From Gibbula magus (lineage: Eukaryota; Mollusca; Gastropoda; Trochida; Trochidae), in the NCBI GenBank assembly GCA_936450465.1, contig OW388296.1:17588526-17652525 (forward strand): a DNA stretch of 64,000 nt, in the 5' to 3' direction. Both the position numbers and the translations under genes were made by a program. This document shows positions 37,716-49,039 of the stretch, one piece after another (position 1 is the first letter of the stretch; every line of letters starts with the position of its first letter). The notes under the pieces were generated by a model. The model was not told the origin of the DNA. It saw nothing but the letters and a program-made list of their open reading frames with translations, and did not search any database.

Positions 37716-38614
37716 CATTACGATTTCTCTTATGTGAGTGACGTATGGGAATGAAATAATTTTAGGGTTATTCGGCATGTGTGTTACATACATTTATATC
37801 GAGTGACTTATTAATATAGCTCTATCAAGTACGTGTACAATCGGTTAAGGTTAGTTCAGATGTTGATACAAAGTTGTCGACTTGCCTCAAATTACCTTAT
37901 CTCGTTGATACGGGACAATGCATTTGTTATTGTTCTTATGTCTATTCAAATGTATTTCTTCGTAGCAATTTACTTATAATAACTAAGGTTGGGAATTATA
38001 TAAAACAAATGAATGAATCTTTAAACACTTTATTAAACAAAACTGATATATCTGTAAACAAATATGATAAACTAGAAAAGCTCTATTACAAATATATTTT
38101 ATTACCGATAGGGTGAATAAGTCCTCGCACAATAATATAGTGAATAGTAATCTATGATTTGTCGAGTTTAAAACTCTGTTCTAATACCATACAACCAGGC
38201 AGCGATATCTAATATGTAGAAATACAAAAAAGCAACATTTGATAAATTTAAGTGCACATATGTGGAGATTTATATATATGGAAGACACACAAGGTAGAAT
38301 TGAACATTTTTGGGACAAACACTCATTTTTCAACCAATGAAGCCGATATAACTCTAGTCTTAAACTTGAAATATTAACAACATATTGAAAGAGGCCTCTT
38401 TTCTGAAAAATCCATTTCTCATAGTCTCATTTTCAATATATGTGATACAATGTTGATATTTTCAGAATAAATACTTGTGTGAGACTCATGGGACTCAAAC
38501 ACTGCTAGATAAAGGGAGATAACCTATAATGACCTGGCGAGGAGCAGGGTTCAACCGATAAACTTCAGCAAGGTATACAAAAACAAATATTGGCCTTTCT
38601 TGTCTTTCTACACT
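36469..38614. other. 5' flank of deaminase A, half of a segmental duplication
   Basis: From the main exon outwards this block matches the DNA at 53755-57060 upstream of the split copy B: AACAACTACATTTTGGGAT, GACGTTCACTCGTACTTGCC-like text, TATTGACAACGTTAAGAG, CACTTTATTAAACAAAACTG and AAAGGGAGATAACC all recur in order. It must contain the promoter and any 5' exon of copy A, but none is recognised. An (AT)n run of about 85 bp lies at 37630-37714. The match stops at a MITE (38616). Confidence 0.7.
37629..37714. repeat. (AT)n microsatellite
   Basis: Pure AT dinucleotides for about 85 bp inside the duplicated 5' flank of copy A. The corresponding place in copy B has no such expansion. Confidence 0.96.
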
Positions 38615-38615
38615 G

Positions 38616-38825
38616 TCGGCCTACTGAATCTCCTTAAAATGAAAGATGAAATAATTTCTGAAATATAATAAATGGTCGTCTTCCCGGTATGCTGAAACAA
38701 TAATTAATGTAAAAGTCCATTGATATCGTCGGAAACTGATTCGAGTCAATAACATTCATAAAAAACACGCCCAATGAAAACCGCTATTTCCGGTTTATTC
38801 ACTTGCGCACCGTAATCATGTACAT
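38616..38825. mobile_element. Tc1/mariner-like MITE
   Basis: It begins CACTGTCGGCC after TA, contains AATAATTTCTGAAATAT, and ends with GCTATTTCCGGTTTATTCAC and TTGCGCACCGTAA. A second copy in inverted orientation lies at about 63018-63236. It interrupts the segmental duplication exactly where the match with the copy B flank ends. Confidence 0.7.
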
Positions 38826-38859
38826 CTGTAGCGTCATCACCACTTTAATGCGAATGCGT

Positions 38860-39300
38860 GCATGTATTGTTGCTCGTGGTTGTATGGAAATCTGTTTCAA
38901 TAGTTTTTCTGATCAAGCACTGATCGAATACTGAACGTCTACTCTTTAACATTACATTGAAGGAACCATTAAATGTAAATCGACGTTCACACATTGTATT
39001 TCGAATTTGAGTGATGTCGGTATATAGAAAGTTTCTCAAAGAGCCATGAAGTATGCTGATAAACATACCGAAAAATTACTAAAAATGTATCGCATTGAAA
39101 TATATACACTCAGTTAATTTTTCGCAGAATTTTTCAACTCAAAATAAGCGGAGAAATCGCACTGATTATTCGAGGTATTTTGCAGTCTAAATAAAGATCA
39201 AATCTATTATTTCCAAGATTCTATTGACGCGCGTTAATCGAAGATTGCTTGTCGTCGAAACCAAATTTCATCCGATTGTCGTGATATGAAAATTATAAAT
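38860..39300. other. Intergenic DNA with dispersed repeat
   Basis: About 38865-38935 (TTGTTGCTCGTGGTTGTATG and following) matches 7845-7935. Nothing else is recognised. Confidence 0.4.
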
Positions 39301-39479
39301 CATTTGACACGTTGTAGATAAAATATTTCTCTTGCGAGTGATGTCATAGGTAGGATTTCCAAAAATAGTTTTGGATTTGAAAAACTAACATACTCCATGT
39401 ACTCGAAGTACATTAACATAAAGAGACAACTTTGGATCAACATAGATATATCTGTTAAAAGACTGTCGGAACAGAGGGG

Positions 39480-40560
39480 TGTTAATGAAAATGATATAGC
39501 ATTACCCCAGTTATGTTTTATTTGTGAATTTTGCGAAAGCCTTTGATTCTGTGAAAATAAATACATTATGGAATACACTATATATATACGTGGTCTTAGC
39601 CCTCAGATAAATAATCTATTAAGACATATATACGAGGATATTTAATCCGGTGTTAGAAATAAGAATGTATTAACATTAATCTTTGAGATACAAGTAGGTG
39701 TCAGACAAGGACATATGAATTGAGTCCCTTTTTTCCCTTCTTCATATATGAATTGGCCACTCAGATTGAACACATTTGTGCTCAGGGGATACAATTACAC
39801 CCAGATATCTTCCAACTATTCCTTTTGTTTTTTGTTGTTATTGTCTTGATATCGAGTACTGTTATTGGTCTACAAAAGCCAATATACGTCCTTCAAAACT
39901 ATTGCGAGGAGTCAAAATTAACAGTTAATCTGAATAAAACAAGGTAGTCGGATTATGGGAAGCTATCACAAACTGAAAACTGGTATTTTAATGAATGTAA
40001 ACTTTAAACTACAAATTCTTACAAATACCTTGGTGATTATTTAAAAGTTAAAAGTTTTTGGGTATTTGACAAAGTACACCAAATGTCATGATATATGAAG
40101 AATGTGGCAGTTTTCCCATTTATATATAATGGATAAAGTTATTATACATTCCATCCTATCGCATACTAAAGAATTGCTACAATATGATGCTTTTATATGA
40201 TAAAAATGGACATAAAAAGTGGGTGACAGACGAAAAAGATTTTTTATTGGGAAACATTTGGCACAACTAAGAAGATGGAATATATCCGTAAATATTAAAT
40301 CCTTTACTCGAAGATTGAATTAATGATATCTTTTTGGAAAATCGGCATGATCAAAAGCGATATCCATAGATAATTATATCTATCTTGTTAAAATGTTAAA
40401 AAGCATAAAATACGTTTAGCACGATTTCGATGCTCATCCCATGAACCATTAAAGGGGCAGTATCATCATATACCACGCGGTTGCCTGTGTAACCACTGGA
40501 TTAACTAAGGTACATCTTCCTAAGTTAGTAAGGTAACGAAGGAGACAGCAAAACTATCCC
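39480..40560 (+). pseudogene. Decayed LINE reverse transcriptase
   Basis: Pieces in shifting frames give NFAKAFDSVKINTLWNTL (RT domain 2-3), VGVRQGHM followed by PFFPFFIYELATQIE (the GVRQG-PxLFxLFINDL motif), LLFFVVIVLISSTVIGLQ where the catalytic FADD should stand, YCEESKLTVNLNKT and SYKYLGDY. Stops and frame changes interrupt it and the Asp pair is lost, so it is inactive. The 3' part (about 40390-40560) keeps traces of the C-terminal Arg/Phe-rich segment found in such LINEs. Inserted between deaminase genes A and B. Confidence 0.75.
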
Positions 40561-40688
40561 ACCTCATGGTGTACATTCGGAGAGAGTTTCAGATTACAGT
40601 TGCGGACCGAAGATAAACATTGTCGAACAGCAATCCATTGTAATCATCATCATCCATTTGTAATCATTGTACCTGAAGTGACCCATAT

Positions 40689-40780
40689 TTATCTCGGAGA
40701 ATGATATGCACGCCTATTTATGGCAAGTGTGTTGTAGAAAGCCTGGACATAGTTTTGAAGACATCTTGTTGCTCCAAATT
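40689..40780 (-). CDS. Deaminase B, last coding exon
   Basis: Acceptor TTATTCACAG before 40780; 92 nt to TAA at 40689. With the leftover G it starts EFGATRCLQNYVQAF and ends AYHSPR. Same length and same splice phase as the copy A exon, and it ends in the same residues as copy D. The intron to the main exon (40781-42044) is 1,264 bp and full of interspersed repeats. Confidence 0.72.
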
Positions 40781-40969
40781 CTGTGAATAAAAATGATAGA
40801 ACATTTATCGCAATGAATCATAACAAAAGTGAGTTATTTAACCTAGTATGAAATCTGTTTTTAAAACCAATTAGTTTTTTTGAAATTAGCTTCATTAAAA
40901 ATCATGACGATGTAAAATTATTCAAGATTGTATGATATAACAAGCAGTTGTCACTGAGGTGACATTAAC

Positions 40970-41575
40970 CCCCCGCCGCAAATTAATACTTCAAAATTAA
41001 AAAATAATGTCGAGATCAGCAAAATCGACTTTCGAACATATCGAAAAATTCAAAGTTCCCAAAATCTAGTCAGCCCTTTGTCTTCCCTAGGAGGTGCTTT
41101 GTATAAGATATGATGAAATTCCGGTGAATGGTTCTTGAGATATCCCGCTGACAAGATTTACATGACAAGCTTTACATGTACATTAACATGTCGAAAACTT
41201 CAAAGTTCCACTGTGACCTTGAGAATAATGTCAAGGTCACCAAAATATAATCAGCCCGTCGTCTTTCCTTGGAGAAGCTATGTGTAGAGAATCCAGCGAA
41301 TGGTTCTTGAGATATCACGCTGACATGGATAAAATGACAAAGTCACGTTGTGACCTTGAAATGAAGGTCAAGGTCACAAACCTCTGTAGGAACATTACTC
41401 TCCCTATGATGAACCCATATGCAAAATAGGAAAAGAATCCAGTGAATAGTATTTGAGTTATTCCATTTCGTACGGATGTACAGACGGACGGACGGACGGA
41501 CGGACGGACGGACGCAGCCGAATACTATATCCCCCGCTACGCGCTAAACGTGCAGCGAGGGATAATAAGATAGTG
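40970..41575. repeat. GACGG-type interspersed element in deaminase B intron
   Basis: It contains internally repeated TCAAGGTCAC/GTGACCTTGA units and TGGTTCTTGAGATATC, a (GACG)n run at 41483-41514, and the terminal hairpin-like CCCCCGCTACGCG ... GAGGGATAATA. It is related to the element at 27346-28065. Confidence 0.75.
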
Positions 41576-41604
41576 GATGATGTTCACGAACATATCAGTC
41601 AGAA

Positions 41605-41960
41605 GGAGGTGAGGTGAGGTGAGGTGAGGTGTTTTGGGGTGTAATGCCGGTTTCAGGAGTATTTCACTAACATCATGTCTACTAGTATAATTGCGGTGAG
41701 AAAGCCCGCAACACCATTGCGGCTGTGCATTGAGGTGGAACCTGCGACGACTAGCTGTAAACAGCGTTCCATATGTGTAATTCAGGTGAGTTGGGGTTTT
41801 AAGAGTATTTTATGTATATCGCGGCTGCTGGTATTATGGCAGGGAGAAAGTCCGCCACGCCATGTGGCTATGCATTGCGGTGAAATCTGCGAGCATCGGC
41901 TGGAACTAACGAACCATGGGTGGTACTACGCTGAGATTCAGTGTAGCTGTTACCAGCTTT
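41605..41960. repeat. Duplicated SINE-like repeat with (GAGGT)n
   Basis: A short (GAGGT)n run at 41607-41631 leads into two diverged copies (about 41645-41760 and 41785-41905) sharing AGGAGTATTT-, GAGAAAGCCCGC/GAGAAAGTCCGC- and GCATTGxGGTGxAA-like text. Non-coding. Confidence 0.55.
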
Positions 41961-42044
41961 GCTGAGGTTAACAATGAGTGAATATTTGAAAGTTAATTAA
42001 AAGAGCTCAAGCCATGTATAATCAGCCAATATGTCATGTCATAC

Positions 42045-44677
42045 CTTTCAACCTGTTGAACATTTGAGCTGCTCTTATATCTGCCTTAAAGCGCCCACAT
42101 CCAAGATATTTGGGTATGATACCTCTCCCGACCTCCATCCCAAGGGCGCGGAGAAGTTTCATCCACGTGATTTCGTTGAATGTGTACATATCCAAACCTC
42201 CCTCCATGAGTTTCAACATCCAGTCTCTGTTGTAACAGTGCTCTTCAGTCGACAGCCATGAGAGGTTACCTTGTGGTGCAGCAATGTCCCAATACAGTTT
42301 GTACAGCGACACGAAATGAATGGTAATCTTCACTAGTAGCCCAAATTTTGCAAACTCGTTGAAGAGGAGGAAGTATTTCTTTGAACAGTCTCCGCAAGGG
42401 CTATAGTTCTGGAACACCTCCACGTGAATAATCGTGGATGGGTCATACATTTCCCCCACCCTTTCTGACAAAAGTACCCGCGATAAATAGTCAATCATCG
42501 TTGATTCAGCATGGGTGTGCTTTGTGTGATCTGATGAAAAGAGTTTAGCCACAGGGTCGCCATATATAACACAGACTGCTACCCCTAAGCGTGGCCTTTC
42601 CGCTGCAGGCAATCCAGTCACCCAAAATATTTCAAACAGCTCCTTGGTGTTCATTTGCCTCTGTTCATCGTGATTCCAAATTATGGACATTGGCCTCAGA
42701 GCTTCTTTAGAAATGTGCAGATTGAACATCAAGTCCATTGACATCATTGACTGAACCACAGTTTGAAATTCCCCGGAAACGTCTCCATGTGACTCTCTAT
42801 ACATAATGGCCGTTAGACGTACTTGGTAATCCCTTGCAATGACCACGGCGGCTGCGTTATGGACGTCTAGAGAATGGACTGTCATTGTTGACAGGATGGA
42901 TTTGTAGATGTATTGGAATAACTTAGACACGTGGTTATTGCCTTGGAGATGTGTAGATGATCCCTGTAAAGGCACTGGTCCGTTGAATCTGTCTACTGTA
43001 AGTAACTGTTGGTTTATTGAGCTTATCCTTAACGAAGTCCTCAGAAGCATATCTTTAGTGTCCAATATCATTGTAGACATTGCTCTTCTCGTTGAATCAT
43101 TGGCAAATTGCCCTCTTAACGATGTGCGCCAATGAATATCATCGTTCGATCTCCCATGGGGTAGCAATGGTCTCGGGGTACTATTTGGCTGACTGGATTT
43201 TGGAAAGAATAAAGACATTTTAGTTCTTGTTTGGTGCTCTCCATTACCTTTTCTTCCACTTTGTAAAACAGTGTTGTTGAACCGTCCAGGATTTTCAGTT
43301 CCATAGCGAAGATTTGGGTGTGCTGGCGCGTATCGATAACCCATGCAAGTCAATTCAACATGAAACTGTGAATCATTAAGGTAAGGGTACTGAATCTTTC
43401 TTCGTGAATCGTGTTCTTCGTGATTCTGAATCATTCTGTTTGCATCGTTTGGCTGCTGAGGGTATGGAACCATTCTGCTTGCATCATTCGGCTGCTGAGG
43501 GTATGGACTCGTTCTGATTGCATCATTTGGCTGTTGATGTTGAATCATTCTGTTTGCATAATTTTCGTGAGGGTATGGAATCATTCTCCTTGCATCGTTC
43601 GGCTGTTGAGGGTATGGAACCATTCTGCTTGCACCGTTCGGCTGTTGAGGGTATCGAATCATTCTGCTTGCGTCTTTCGGCTGTTGAGGGTATGGAATAA
43701 TTCTCCTTGCATCGTTCGGCTGTTGAGGATATGGACTCGTTCTTATTGCATCATTTGGCTGTTGATGTCGAATCATTCTGTTTGCATAATATTCGTGAAG
43801 GTATGGAATCATTCTGCTTGCGTTGTTCGGCTGTTGAGGGTATGGAATCATTCTGCTTGCGTCTTTCGGCTGTTGAGGGTATGGAATCATTCTCCTTGCA
43901 TCGTTCGGCTGTTGAGGGTATGGAACCATTATGCTTGCATCGTTCGGATGTTGAGGATATGGACTCGTTCTTATTGCATCATTTGGCTGTTGATGTCGAA
44001 TCATTCTGTTTGCATAATTTTCGTGAGGGTATGGAATCATTCTGCTTGCGTCGTTCGGCTGCTGAGGGTGTGGAACCATTCTGCTTGTATCGTTCGGCTG
44101 TTGAGGGTATGGAATCATTCTGCTTGCGTCGTTCGGCTGTTGAGGGTATGGAATCATTCTCCTTGCATCGTTCGGCTGTTGAGGGTATGGAATCATTCTA
44201 CTTGCATCGTTCGGCTGTTGAGGGTATGGAATCATTCTCCTTGCATCGTTCGGCTGTTGAGGGTATGGAATCATTCTACTTGCATCGTTCGGCTGTTGAG
44301 GGTATGGACAAGTTCTGATTGCATCATTTGGCTGTTGATGTCGAATCATTCTGTTTGCATAATTATTGTGAGGATATGGAATCATTCTGCTTGCGTCGTT
44401 CGGCTGTTGATGGTATGGAATCATTCTACTTGCATCGTTCGGCTGTTGAGGGTATTCAGCTATTTTGCTTGCATCGTTTGGCTGTTGAAGGTATGGACTC
44501 GTTCTGATTGCATCATTTGGCTGTTGATGTCGAATCATTCTGTTTGCATAATTTTGGTGAGGGTATGGAATCATTCTGCTTGCATCGTCCGGCTGTTGAG
44601 GGTATGGAGTAGTTCTGATTGTATCATTTTGGTGAGGGTACGGAATCATTCTGTTTGCATCGTACGGATGAGGGTAT
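42045..44677 (-). CDS. AID/APOBEC-like deaminase with coding minisatellite (copy B), part downstream of the insertion
   Basis: An unbroken frame runs from the insertion edge (44677) to the donor GTATGA after 42045, followed by the last exon at 40689-40780. The first ATG inside is at 44649. It holds about 33 repeat units, a linker shorter than in copy A, and a deaminase core nearly identical to A: HAE codons 42505-42513, NYSPCGDC with PCxxC at 42385-42399, ITIHFVSLYKLYW, WLSTEEHCYNRD. All zinc ligands are intact. The N-terminal piece of the same exon (53644-53754) is cut off by the 8,965-bp element, so the original transcript is broken; expression would need a promoter or splice site inside the element, or an internal start. 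No stops have yet accumulated over about 870 codons, so the break is probably recent. Confidence 0.75.
43430..44677 (-). repeat. Coding minisatellite of deaminase B, with higher-order repeat
   Basis: About 33 units, mostly 39 bp. Five or six larger cycles can be seen, each opening with a 12-residue unit NYANRMIRHQQP, followed by NDAIRTSPYPQQP, NDASxMVPYPQQP and NDARRMIPYPQQP types, and closing with a unit ending PHE, PHQ or PHN. Copy A shows at most one such cycle, so B grew by repeated unequal exchange of multi-unit blocks. A 422-codon frame on the other strand is a shadow. Confidence 0.88.
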
Positions 44678-44848
44678 AAGGCGACCCGATTTTATTATGG
44701 AAACCCGAGATTCCATAATTGACCAACGTAAATAACATAAGTGAGAAGTTCAAATTCTATCAAAAACCTATTTTTATACTTTAACTAAGATATTGACGAA
44801 AATTCCAACTTTCTACCCCGCACCGTACGTGAGATACAGACCCCCTTG

Positions 44849-45103
44849 CCCATGGGTAGGCCCATGGGAAAGTTCGCCCATGGGCCTGCCCATGGGCCGG
44901 CCCATGGGCGAGAGGTTGTGAAAATTTGAGTTACACAAAAAAAAATTCTAATTTCTAATAATGGGTCTAGCAGTAACATATTTTAGGTATTTGTGAACTC
45001 CCCCCATGCAAAGGAAATTATTTTTCCCATGGGCGAGATTTCCCATGGGCGAGACTTCGCCCATGGGCCAGGTTTCCCATGGGCGGATTTCCCATGGGCC
45101 AAT
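44849..45103. repeat. CCCATGGG palindrome clusters, left TIR
   Basis: Ten copies of the 8-bp palindrome CCCATGGG (often GCCCATGGGC) in two groups of five separated by about 110 bp. The mirror clusters lie at 53218-53475, where one copy has mutated to CCCATTGG. Such arrays near transposon ends often bind the transposase; that role is inferred here. Confidence 0.8.
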
Positions 45104-46165
45104 GTTGACTTTGGCAAACATATAATGGTTGTGAAATGTTGACTTTGAAAAAAAAATGTTTGTGAAATGTTGACTTTTGAAAAAATAGAATGTTTGTGAA
45201 ATGTTGACTTTGGAAATATTGACTTTTTAAATATTTATTGATTTTGGTTGAAGTGTTACTTTGATAAAATATGGACTTGTTGATTTTAATACATATTTTG
45301 AGTTATATGAATGGTTGACTTATGTAATATTCATTTTAGTGAAATGTTGTGTAGTTTAAGTTTAACTGATATAAAATGTTAACTTTGGTGACTTTGAAAA
45401 AGATATTTTGAATTTAGTGAAATGTTGACTTTAATCACATATTTACATTGATGAAATGTTGACTTTTAAAAGATATTTTGAGTTAAGCGAATTGTTGACT
45501 TATGTTGACTTTGGAAATATGTATTGACTTTGACGAAGTTTGCATATATCATGAAATATTAATATTTCTACTCAATTGACTTTGGTTTAGTTTGAAATGT
45601 TGACTGTTATATTAGTTTATTAATTTATGGTTTGACTGACCCTTCACACAAGAAATACCTACAACGGGTTGTTAGTCAACGGTATGTGCATCAATTAACA
45701 TAATTGAATATACATGAGTGTCAATGACACGCTAATGAATAATGATACGCTAGTAAAGTTAATATATGTATAAACGTTTATATCAAGTACACACACATTG
45801 TGTTAAGTGTAATTCAGCGTCGTGTAAAGTACTTACGCAATAAAGAATAACAATTTTTATTTGTAATAGTAATTCACTTTCATTTCTGAGGAATTAGCAA
45901 AATCTGCTAGCCGTACACTTTTGGTGTTTTCCTGCTTCTCTTTAACGTTCTCACCTAAATACTCAGAGTTAATTATGCTTTGGCACTTTCTTACCTCGAA
46001 ATAGAGTGTAAATATGACATTACAATCTTATGCTTATGTTATTTTACTTTCTGGTTATTGATGTCATATTTATTGTGAAACAAGGATGTGATAAAAGGTA
46101 ACATATATTTCATACAATGTGTACATGCATCCGACTGCATGACTAAGTCTTTTGTTTAATGTAAG

Positions 46166-46167
<2 letters not shown>

Positions 46168-46237
<70 letters not shown>
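46168..46237. repeat. (AT)n microsatellite
   Basis: About 70 bp of AT dinucleotides inside the large element. Confidence 0.95.
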
Positions 46238-46241
<4 letters not shown>

Positions 46242-46659
46242 GCAATGTACCGTTAAAACAATATTATGTAATCGCCGTATCTTGACTTGTATCGAGCACC
46301 TTCATTGTTCCTGGGCCATAAACTGTGCGTAGAATGTAGACATCTTTGATGGGCATTCTAGAAGTAGAATGTAGAAAGTAGAATTTGTTTTGATTGTGGC
46401 GTAGGCGATAGGTGTAGGCGATACGAGGACAGACTATACCAATAAAGGCTACTATTTAGTAGGATGTCCTATTTCACTGTTCCATTTCAGTCATGGGTGT
46501 TACGTTAATCTATTTCTAAGAACTGGCTGACAAATGGCTGTCTGGAGATTGGGAGATATGAACCTTCTGTATTTTTCTGCATAGCTTTCTGTTGAAACTA
46601 TGATAATTTCAATGACTAATAAAACTACAATTGGTCGATCTATTAGTCAAATCCTACAC

Positions 46660-47000
46660 CTTAGGCCCAGATCGCGATGCTGTTCTCAATTCAAGTTTGC
46701 ATATGGGGATATTTATTTGCATTACTGAGACTCCTATAAGTACCTCGGCTTTTGGTTTGATGAACGCCTTGATTTTAAATTAGCCATACATCAACTGGCA
46801 AAATCGGCCGGTAGAGCTCTGGGTGCTCTCTGTACTAAGTTTTGTACAACTCATTAGTACAACCTATTCTCAGCTACGGAGCGGCAATATGGGGGCTTTA
46901 TGTACATAAAGAAATTAATACTGTTCAAAATCGAGCCTATCGGTTTTTTCTTGGAGCTAACAGTACATCTTCAAATATCGCCACTAGAGGTGATATGGGT
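46660..47000 (+). pseudogene. LINE reverse transcriptase 3' fragment
   Basis: Read in pieces it gives YLGFWFDERLDFKLAIHQLA, then AGRALGALCTKF, and in the next frame YNSLVQPILSYGAAIWG with VQNRAYRFFLGANS, the thumb region typical of the RT of Jockey/CR1-like LINEs. A frameshift separates the parts, and the piece runs into a (TATG)n microsatellite. It lies within the large inverted-repeat element, so it is a nested insertion. Confidence 0.75.
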
Positions 47001-47004
47001 ATAT

Positions 47005-47006
47005 GG

Positions 47007-47038
<32 letters not shown>

Positions 47039-47200
47039 TGTATGTATGTATGTATGTATGTATGTATGTATGTATGTATGTATGTATGTATGTATGTATG
47101 TATGTATGTATGTATGTATGTATGTATGTATGTATGTGTGTATGTATGTGTGTATGTGTGTGTGTGTGTGTGTATGTGTGTATGTATGTATGTCTGTATG
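47005..47200. repeat. (TATG)n / (TG)n microsatellite
   Basis: About 150 bp of TATG followed by mixed TATGTG and TG repeats. The open frames over it are artefacts. Confidence 0.96.
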
Positions 47201-47480
47201 TATCTGATATTTGTGTATCTATTTATGTGAGTGTGTAAGAGATGACATGATTGAGTATGATTGGATGAGCGAGTCATTATTGTGAGTGAACGACTATGTG
47301 AAGAAGTGTGCCGTGTGATGTGGTTGCGCGTCTGTTTACTGTAGAAAGTGTTTATCTGTTTATAATAAAATTTATTTATTAATATTGTATTATTGTGATA
47401 TTAAATGGCCGGGTGCTATTTTATACTTTAAAGTATGTATATATTGTATGTTATTGTAACTTGAAGCACAAATCAATTTA

Positions 47481-47632
<152 letters not shown>

Positions 47633-47719
47633 CGCGTAATCGCAGTGACCGGTTAGTTGTGTAATAGCTCGCCCATCCGTTAATTAGCGTTGATCCGAAT
47701 GAATACACACCCAGTATGT

Positions 47720-48770
47720 CTACCACAGACAGACAGACAGTGCATTTTCACATTAAAGAAGTTGGTATCCAGAAAATCTTCCTGTTCTTATGTATACCAC
47801 TTCTAAATGTCCTTCAAAGACCTAAATCTATACAGTTAAATCAGTATCATATATCAAATATGTTCGTGTTGTGTAGTGATAGTAATGGGAACTGTTTACG
47901 TACCGATGAATCCCATTGTGACATTATCATAATGACTCTTAAAATGGTACTTTGAGCAATGGTCAGTAGTTAAACTAACACCAACGATAATGTTTGCAAT
48001 CACCCATTGAAAGAGGTCGGGGTTGGGGGAGTTGAAGTGGAAATTACTACTGCAAATGCAATACACACAGCGGCTTCTGATTTGTGAAGTTGAATTTGGC
48101 CGGAATCCGTCAAATGTTCAAAACTTGACTGTGCTGACCAGTAGACTCACGCTTGAGTGATTTTGTGGTCCTGGTTGAATCAGAGAGTGGCAGATATGAT
48201 ATGTGTTCTGTTCTGGTGTCAACGTTGCATTTATCATTATAAATGCTGTTGGAATGACACGGTTTGTTAATTAAAAGAATGAGGCGGTACGGCTACTAAT
48301 ATAATTGCAGACAGACAGACAAACAGATAGTTTATTTAAGTCTCACAAAATTACAGACAATGTACACACACATAAAATATGTTTTAAAATACAATGAGCC
48401 ACTCTATGTAAAGAGTTATGAGAGACTATTATTATTTAATCTTGCCTTGGTACTATTCAAAATTTCCAAATTTGCCTCCACCCTTTTCGACCGTGGCATC
48501 AAAATTATCCTCCTTTGGAATCATTCGAAACTTTATTAATGGTCCTTGCGACCCGAGTGAGAGAACAGCTCCGCTGAAAATCGCTCGTTAAATCTCCGTT
48601 CTCATCATCATCAACTATTATTATTGCAGGCACTCTCTGCTTCCTTTACTTAGCCCAACTGATAAAGTAATTTACATAATGCAAAATGATAAGCTCAGTA
48701 AATCTTAAGTCGCTACTATTAGTAAAATGTTTACAACATATATTGAGTTTACATATATGAAGTATCGTTT
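47720..48770. other. Interior of the large element, nothing recognised
   Basis: No gene. Short frames lack similarity to anything I recognise. Confidence 0.35.
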
Positions 48771-49039
48771 TGAATAGACGTTTCAACAGTATTCTCTTCT
48801 ATAAAATATTCACTTTAATGAAACGTTGACTCTTGAAATATTATGACTTTTTTTAAGTTGAACACTAATGTCTGGCTAAAGGCGAGTGTTTCAAATAGTT
48901 CCGGTAAGTGTAAGTGCTATTGCCCACAATACATCGGTCACCATGACTGATTATTTATACACAACTGATTGCAGGTACAGCTATATAAAGATATAGAACA
49001 ATTGCAATATAGCCATGCAAATGCGGTTTAAGTGATATA

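Noticed and set aside
43411..44679. 422-codon plus-strand frame
   Set aside because: Antisense shadow of the copy B coding minisatellite; the minus-strand frame continues into a recognisable enzyme.
46984..47238. Met-Tyr-Val-Cys and Thr-His-Ile frames
   Set aside because: (TATG)n microsatellite.
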